NCBI GenBank assembly: GCA_011192085.1
Contig: DUEQ01000520.1
Location: 1 to 11,257 of the forward strand
Source: Caldilineae bacterium
GTDB lineage: Bacteria; Chloroflexota; Anaerolineae; J102
DNA: 11,257 nt
Reading direction: 5' to 3'
The notes under the pieces were generated by a model. That model was given only the letters and a program-made list of their open reading frames with translations, ran no database searches and was not told the DNA's origin. Positions 6,634 to 11,257 of the stretch are shown here, in pieces. Numbering within the stretch: position 1 is the stretch's first letter; each line of letters opens with the position of its first letter. The position numbers were made by a program, and so were the translations under genes.

Positions 6634-8453
6634 CATTGATCATGGGTTTCTTCGCCAATCTTGACCTCGAAGGCTACGACCGCCAATACAGCGACCGGGA
6701 ACTGATTCAGGGCATCGGCGCTTACTTCAAGCCCCACGCCAGGCGCATCGCCCTCATCACCCTGGGGCTGATCATCATCGCCGGCTCCAACGCCACGCTG
6801 CCGGTGCTGGTGGGCCGCGGCATCGACATGCTCCAGGCCCAGGATGACCCCGTGCTGCTGGCCATCCTCACCAGCGCGGTCTTCCTCTTCGGCGTGCTGG
6901 CCTGGGTCGCGAACTGGGTGCGTCGCCGCATGACCGTGCGCACCATCGGCGATGTGGTTCTCACCCTGCGCACCGACGCGTTCCGGGCCTCGGTCAACCA
7001 CGATCTCTCCTTCTTCGATAAATACGCCTCAGGCCGCATCGTCTCTCGCATCACCGCCGACACCAAGGACTTCGGCGAGGTGGTGACGCTGGTCACCGAG
7101 GTGACAGCGCAATTCATTCAGGCGGGGATTCTGGCTGCGTTTCTCATCAAGATCGAGTGGCGGCTGGCACTGGGCGTCTTCCTCTTCCTGCCCATACTCT
7201 TCCTCGCGGCCAGCAGCCTGCGTCGCCTCATGCGCACCTACACGCGGCTGGGCATGCGGGCCATGGCTGTGGTCAACGCCAAGATCAAGGAAAGTGTGGG
7301 CGGCATCGTCGTGGCCAAGAATTATCGCCAGGAAGCCGCGATCTATCGGGAGTTCGAGGAGGCGAACGAAGCGAGTTATCAGGTCAACGTGCGCCGGGGC
7401 TTTGTGCTCTCGGCGGTCTTCCCCATGCTCAATGGGCTGGGAGGCCTGGCCACGGCGGGGTTAGTGTATGCGGGCGGGTTGACGGTGGTCCAGGGCATCG
7501 TCACCGCGGGCGCATGGTATCTCTTCCTCACCAGCCTCGACCGTTTCTTCTTCCCCGTGCTCAACCTGGCGGCCTTCTCCGCCCAGATCCAGGCGGGGCT
7601 CTCCGCAGCGGAGCGCATCTTCGCGCTCATCGAGGCCGAACCCAACGTCTTTCAGATCGACCACATCCAACCTCCCCCCCTCTCGGGCGACATCCGGTTC
7701 GAGGATGTGTCCTTCGCCTATGTGGAGGGGGAGAAGGTGCTGGATCGCTTCAATCTGCACATTCGGCCGGGGGAGACCATCGCCCTGGTGGGTCACACCG
7801 GCGCGGGGAAGTCTTCCATCGCCCGCCTCATCGCCCGCTTCTACGAGTTTCAGGAGGGGCGGCTTCTGGTGGATGGTTACGACATCCGCACTTTCGACCT
7901 GGCCGCGTACCGCCGTCAGTTGGGGATCGTCTCCCAAACGCCCTTCCTCTTCTCGGGCACGGTGGCGGAAAACATTCGCTACGCGAATCCCGATATCAGC
8001 GACGATGCGATTTTGGCGCTGGCGCAGAGGATCGGAGATGGCGAATGGCTGGAAACCTTGCCCGAGGGGCTGCAAACCCAGGTGGGCGAGCGGGGCAACC
8101 GTCTGAGCATGGGACAGCGCCAGCTCGTGGCCCTGATGCGCGTCCTCGCTCACAACCCCGCCATCTTCATCCTCGACGAGGCCACCGCCAGCATCGATCC
8201 CTTCACCGAATGGCAGATCCAGCAGGCCCTCAACCTCATCCTGGCTCGATCCACCAGCATCCTCATCGCCCACCGCCTTTCAACCGTCAAAGCCGCGGAT
8301 CGTATCCTGGTGATCGATCATGGTACAATCATCGAGGAGGGGAGCCACGATGCGCTCATGGCTTTGGACGGGCACTACGCCACCCTGTACAACACGTATT
8401 TCCGGCATCAGAGCCTGGACTATGTCGAATACGCCCGCGAATTGGCGGAATGA
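6630..8453 (+). CDS. ABC exporter half-transporter with canonical catalytic Glu (second subunit of the heterodimer)
   Basis: A 607-aa ABC half-transporter that pairs with the preceding gene. Six membrane segments lie at about 38-62, 74-97, 153-173, 175-197, 255-282 and 288-318, with the ATPase domain following from about 350. Motifs are Walker A GHTGAGKS (388-395, K394), a Q-loop in VSQTPFLF, Walker B FILDE with D516 and the catalytic glutamate E517, and H-loop H548 (IAHR). The signature is LSMGQ (492-496) rather than LSGGQ. In the heterodimer the canonical site would combine this subunit's Walker A/B with the LSGGQ of the first subunit. The other site would combine D521 of the first subunit with LSMGQ and be impaired. 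The start is chosen because ATG 6630-6632 overlaps the previous TGA; an alternative ATG lies four codons further in. Its stop overlaps the peptidase start by ATGA. Confidence 0.95.
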   Translation: MTLIMGFFANLDLEGYDRQYSDRELIQGIGAYFKPHARRIALITLGLIIIAGSNATLPVLVGRGIDMLQAQDDPVLLAILTSAVFLFGVLAWVANWVRRRMTVRTIGDVVLTLRTDAFRASVNHDLSFFDKYASGRIVSRITADTKDFGEVVTLVTEVTAQFIQAGILAAFLIKIEWRLALGVFLFLPILFLAASSLRRLMRTYTRLGMRAMAVVNAKIKESVGGIVVAKNYRQEAAIYREFEEANEASYQVNVRRGFVLSAVFPMLNGLGGLATAGLVYAGGLTVVQGIVTAGAWYLFLTSLDRFFFPVLNLAAFSAQIQAGLSAAERIFALIEAEPNVFQIDHIQPPPLSGDIRFEDVSFAYVEGEKVLDRFNLHIRPGETIALVGHTGAGKSSIARLIARFYEFQEGRLLVDGYDIRTFDLAAYRRQLGIVSQTPFLFSGTVAENIRYANPDISDDAILALAQRIGDGEWLETLPEGLQTQVGERGNRLSMGQRQLVALMRVLAHNPAIFILDEATASIDPFTEWQIQQALNLILARSTSILIAHRLSTVKAADRILVIDHGTIIEEGSHDALMALDGHYATLYNTYFRHQSLDYVEYARELAE

Positions 8454-10807
8454 CCGCACCGATACCGATGAAAAGACACCTTTATGCTTTAATGACATGG
8501 ATATTCTTGGCTTTGGGGCTGTTTCTGACACTGGACTCCGCATCGGCCCGCGCGGCCAGCGGCTCCCAGCGCCTGCGCATTGGCGTCGTCCAGGATGGCG
8601 TCGTGCGCATCACGCCCGATGACCTACGCGCTGCAGGCGTGGACCCGAACGGGGTCGATCCCCGCACCTTCGCCATGACCAGCCAGGGCCAGCCGATCGC
8701 CCTTCGCGTCGCGGGCGAGGCGGATGGCCGGTTCGACGAGGGGGATTATATCGAATTCTTCGGGCAGAAATTCCACGGCAGCCTGCAGGACGAGAAATAC
8801 ACCGATGAAAACGTGTATTGGCTGACCATCGGCGGGGAAGCGGGCCCGCGCATCCCCGACATCCTCGCCACGCCCCGCTTCGACCTCGCTCCGCCCGCGG
8901 ACTTCGCGACCGTGGCGCATGCAGAGGAGAATCGCTACTGGTACACCCAGCACACCGCCGTGCCCCCCACCTACGAAAGCTGGTACTGGGACCAACTGCG
9001 CCCTTCCAACGTCCGGCCTGGCGTCACTGACACCTTCACCGCCACTGTGCCCTATCCCATCGCCAATCAGCCCTTCACCCTCACCGTGGAGGAAAACGCC
9101 CGGTCCAAAGTCGATCATCGCACCACCATCGCCTTCAACGGCCAACCCCTGGTGGATGCAACCTGGCGGGGCAAACGCCGCGCCCTGTTCACCGCGACCG
9201 TGCCCGCGGGCGTCGCGGTTAGCGGCGTCAACACCGTGACCATCGGCGCGCTGTTGGAGCCGGGCGTCAGCGGCGATTGGGTGTATGTCAATTATTGGGA
9301 GCTGGCCTACCGCCGGCAATTCACTGCCTGGGAGGGGCGGATCGACTTTCGAGCGGAGGCCAACGGCCCGCACGAGTACGAGATCGACGGCTGGACAACG
9401 CCCCAGGTCGTCATCCTCGACATCAGCGATCCCCGCTTGCCGCGACGTTTGATCGAACCCGCGACCATGGCTAGAGCCACCTGGTCCCTGCGTTTTCGAG
9501 TGAATGACGCCGCGGGCGATCACTTCTGGCTGGAGGAGGAACGCGCCATCGCCAGGCCCGCGTCCATCGCCCTGCGTCCGCCCCTCGACGACCTGCGCCA
9601 GCCCCCCTCGGGCGCGGATGTCATCATCGTCACCGGGCCCGGCCTGCGCCAGCCCGCCCAGCGCCTGGCTGGATGGCATCAACAGCGGGGGTACAGTTCC
9701 CGCGTCGTCATCTTCCAGGATTTGGTGGACGAGTTCAACGAGGGCGTCTACCATCCCCGGGCCGTCACCCGCTTTTTGAATTGGGCGCAAACCCATTGGC
9801 CCGATCCCAAACCCCGCTATCTCCTCCTCTTCGGCGATGGCAACTGGAATTTCAAAGGCTACAACCCTGTCCGATACCCCATCGAACCCATCATCGTCCC
9901 GCCCTACCTGGCCTGGGTGGACCCCTGGCAGGGGGAAGTGCCCGATGACAACCGCTACGCGGATCTGGACGGCGACGGCAGGCCTGAGATCCCGGTGGGC
10001 CGCATCCCTGTGATCTCTTCCGAGGAGGCCCAAGCGGTTATCGACAAGCTGATGACCTACGACGAGCGCGAGCGCCGCCAATTCTGGCAGCGCCAGGCCA
10101 TTTTCATCGCGGATGACGATCCCAATGCGGGCGATTTCGCGGGCGAAAGCGATAACATCATCGCCCACTATCTGCCCGATGACCTCATTCCCCAGCGCAT
10201 CTATCTGCACCTCACCCATTCCGACGCGGACTCCGTGCGTCAGGCCATTGCCGACGCCATCAACCGCGGCGCGTTCATGGTCCAATACGCGGGACATGGC
10301 GCTCCCGACACCTGGATGAAGGGCATCGGATGGAGCGTCGATGACAGCGACTTGCTCAGCAACGAGGGGCGCTATCCCTTCATCAGCACCTTCAATTGCC
10401 TCGACGGCTACTTCGCCTATCCCGGCCTGACTAGCATCGCTGAAAGCATGATCCGCAAGTCCAACGCAGGCGCCATCGCCGCCATCTCCCCCACGGGCCT
10501 GGGCGTGACCACCGAGCAATCGGTCTTCCGGCAGTTTCTCATGCAAGCCCTGTTTGAGGAGGATACGCGCACGTTGGGCGACGCCCTGCTCATCGCTAAA
10601 CAGCGGTTTTTCGACCAGTTCGGCCCACACTATCTCATCGAAACCATGACCCTGTTTGGCGATCCCACGCTGCGATTGCCTGCGGCGTTCTACGCCCACG
10701 ACGCCTACACCCCACTGCAGCTCCATTCCAACCCCGCGTCCCTGCGCGCGTCCCCCGCGCTCACACCGCCTGAAGGCCCATCCATCACGCCCCATCCCCA
10801 ACCTTGA
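8450..10807 (+). CDS. Secreted C25-family (gingipain-type) cysteine peptidase
   Basis: A 785-aa extracellular protein. A Sec signal peptide occupies about 1-36, with KRH at 8-10, a hydrophobic core to about residue 28 and a likely signal-peptidase site after ARA (33-35). Residues 40-385 are beta-rich and resemble the N-terminal region of PorU and other C25 proteins, with ITPDDLRAAGVDP near the front. The peptidase domain spans about 390-743. It has the catalytic histidine H616 in YAGHG and cysteine C650 in STFNCLDG, 34 residues apart, nearly the spacing in gingipain RgpB. An acidic DLDGDGRPEIPVGR motif (505-518), common in this family, may bind calcium. The domain ends with GDPTLRLP (737-744). 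The Pro-rich tail (about 745-785) has no type IX sorting domain and no membrane anchor. The start overlaps the upstream ABC stop (ATGA). ATG at residue 7 is an alternative that would give a tidier signal peptide. Its target is unknown. Confidence 0.92.
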   Translation: MTAPIPMKRHLYALMTWIFLALGLFLTLDSASARAASGSQRLRIGVVQDGVVRITPDDLRAAGVDPNGVDPRTFAMTSQGQPIALRVAGEADGRFDEGDYIEFFGQKFHGSLQDEKYTDENVYWLTIGGEAGPRIPDILATPRFDLAPPADFATVAHAEENRYWYTQHTAVPPTYESWYWDQLRPSNVRPGVTDTFTATVPYPIANQPFTLTVEENARSKVDHRTTIAFNGQPLVDATWRGKRRALFTATVPAGVAVSGVNTVTIGALLEPGVSGDWVYVNYWELAYRRQFTAWEGRIDFRAEANGPHEYEIDGWTTPQVVILDISDPRLPRRLIEPATMARATWSLRFRVNDAAGDHFWLEEERAIARPASIALRPPLDDLRQPPSGADVIIVTGPGLRQPAQRLAGWHQQRGYSSRVVIFQDLVDEFNEGVYHPRAVTRFLNWAQTHWPDPKPRYLLLFGDGNWNFKGYNPVRYPIEPIIVPPYLAWVDPWQGEVPDDNRYADLDGDGRPEIPVGRIPVISSEEAQAVIDKLMTYDERERRQFWQRQAIFIADDDPNAGDFAGESDNIIAHYLPDDLIPQRIYLHLTHSDADSVRQAIADAINRGAFMVQYAGHGAPDTWMKGIGWSVDDSDLLSNEGRYPFISTFNCLDGYFAYPGLTSIAESMIRKSNAGAIAAISPTGLGVTTEQSVFRQFLMQALFEEDTRTLGDALLIAKQRFFDQFGPHYLIETMTLFGDPTLRLPAAFYAHDAYTPLQLHSNPASLRASPALTPPEGPSITPHPQP

Positions 10808-10815
10808 AATCATCC

Positions 10816-11257
10816 ATGCAGAGAACCGCCCGCATCCTCACCCTGCTCATGCTTGCGCTCCTCCTGCCCGGCAGCGTTCGCGCCGCGGTCACCCTCAAAT
10901 ACTTTCGCGTGGCCCAGGTCAGCGCCACTGCCGTCAAGCTCGAATGGGAAACCGCCACCGAACTTGACCACGCCATGTTCGCCCTCAGTCGAGCTGACGC
11001 GGAAGATGGCGACTATCAGACGCTGGAGACCTTTCCCGCGGAGGGGGACGCGGTCTCCGGAGCCTATTACAGCTTCACCGATACCTCGGTCGCGCCCGGT
11101 CGCACCTATTGGTACAAGCTGGAAGACCTGGACGCCAACGGCGTGCTGAACGAATCCGCGGCGCCCATCGCCGTCTATGTGCCCGCCGAAGACGAGCCCA
11201 CGCCCACGGCGACCCCCACGCCTACGGCAACGGTCACACCCACCCTCACGCCTACGC
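10816..11257 (+). CDS. Secreted Fn3-like protein with Thr-Pro linker, 3' end outside the window
   Basis: The first 147 residues of an open frame that runs off the window. A signal peptide is clear (residues 1-23, hydrophobic core ARILTLLMLALLLPG, cleavage after VRA). Residues 24-122 resemble a fibronectin type III-like beta-sandwich; LEWETATELDHAMFALSRAD followed by SFTDTSVAPG and YWYKLEDLDANG is a pattern I know from secreted proteins of Chloroflexota and related phyla. From about residue 128 the sequence becomes a Thr-Pro repeat (PTPTATPTPTATVTPT), typical of extracellular linkers that hold domains away from the cell or from each other. It begins 8 bp after the peptidase stop, so it is very likely in the same operon and could be a partner, substrate or surface scaffold for the peptidase. 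No Shine-Dalgarno is visible. The C-terminal part, including any anchor, cannot be seen. Confidence 0.85.
   Translation, partial: MQRTARILTLLMLALLLPGSVRAAVTLKYFRVAQVSATAVKLEWETATELDHAMFALSRADAEDGDYQTLETFPAEGDAVSGAYYSFTDTSVAPGRTYWYKLEDLDANGVLNESAAPIAVYVPAEDEPTPTATPTPTATVTPTLTPT
11198..11257 (+). repeat. Low-complexity repeat coding for a Thr-Pro linker
   Basis: A run of near-repeats of CCCACGC and CCTACG encodes alternating Thr, Pro and a few Ala, Val and Leu residues. It continues past the window edge. It is a protein linker repeat within the secreted Fn3-like gene, not a CRISPR array, since units are 6-12 bp with no spacers. Confidence 0.8.

Noticed and set aside
4876..6636. A 586-codon open frame on the minus strand opposite the first ABC gene
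   Set aside because: The plus strand encodes all expected ABC motifs in order; the antisense frame is His/Asp/Gly-rich with no domain pattern.
8301..8329. Possible internal promoter (TACAAT at 8324-8329) ahead of the peptidase gene
   Set aside because: There is no matching -35 at a proper distance, it lies within the conserved end of the ABC gene, and the ATGA overlap argues for one transcript.
7157..8449. Upstream extension of the peptidase frame by about 430 codons inside the second ABC gene
   Set aside because: The extension overlaps the ATPase domain of the ABC gene in another frame and has Arg/Pro/Gly-rich shadow composition. The ATGA overlap at 8450 and the signal peptide fix the true start.
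8624..10813. A 729-codon open frame on the minus strand opposite the peptidase gene
   Set aside because: It is antisense to a gene with a signal peptide, catalytic residues and operon overlap. Its translation is low in recognisable motifs and follows from the GC-rich codon pattern of the real gene.
11198..11257. Short tandem repeats at the window end as a possible CRISPR array
   Set aside because: Units are 6-12 bp, have no spacers and are in frame with a Thr-Pro protein linker.

Overview
The window is about 11.3 kb of high-GC bacterial DNA holding two back-to-back gene clusters that diverge from one intergenic region (about 4671-4851). I infer a Chloroflexota (Anaerolineae-like) bacterium. 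The reasons are the GC-rich codon use, nearly absent Shine-Dalgarno sequences, a secreted C25 (gingipain-type) peptidase with no type IX sorting domain, and a secreted Fn3-like protein that runs into a Thr-Pro linker. This assignment is inference; there is no rRNA or other marker gene to confirm it.

Left half, minus strand (read right to left): a histidine-biosynthesis cluster of hisB (imidazoleglycerol-phosphate dehydratase), hisH (glutaminase subunit of IGP synthase) and, after a 358-bp gap, hisD (histidinol dehydrogenase). A further 219-bp gap is followed by a gamma-carbonic-anhydrase-family hexapeptide protein whose stop codon overlaps the start of a HAD-superfamily phosphatase (ATGA). 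The HAD protein is a reasonable candidate for the histidinol-phosphate phosphatase that would link the HisB and HisD steps. A good sigma-70-type promoter (TTGGCA-N17-TATAAT) precedes hisB, and a weaker candidate precedes hisD. The first ~50 bases may hold the very end of a convergent plus-strand gene.

Right half, plus strand: two ABC half-transporters (593 and 607 aa) form a heterodimeric exporter with one canonical and one degenerate ATPase site. They are followed by a 785-aa Sec-secreted C25 cysteine peptidase with intact His/Cys dyad, and by a secreted Fn3-like protein with a Thr-Pro linker that is cut by the window edge. The first three genes are joined by 4-bp ATGA overlaps and the last gap is 8 bp, so this is almost certainly one transcript. 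A perfect TATAAT lies only 10 bp before the first ATG, which implies a leaderless or nearly leaderless mRNA. The arrangement suggests an export module whose product may be processed or displayed outside the cell by the peptidase and its companion; that role is a hypothesis.

The intergenic gaps of the left half share GGAC-rich sequence and small inverted repeats. No tRNA, rRNA, CRISPR array, insertion sequence or clear terminator was seen.
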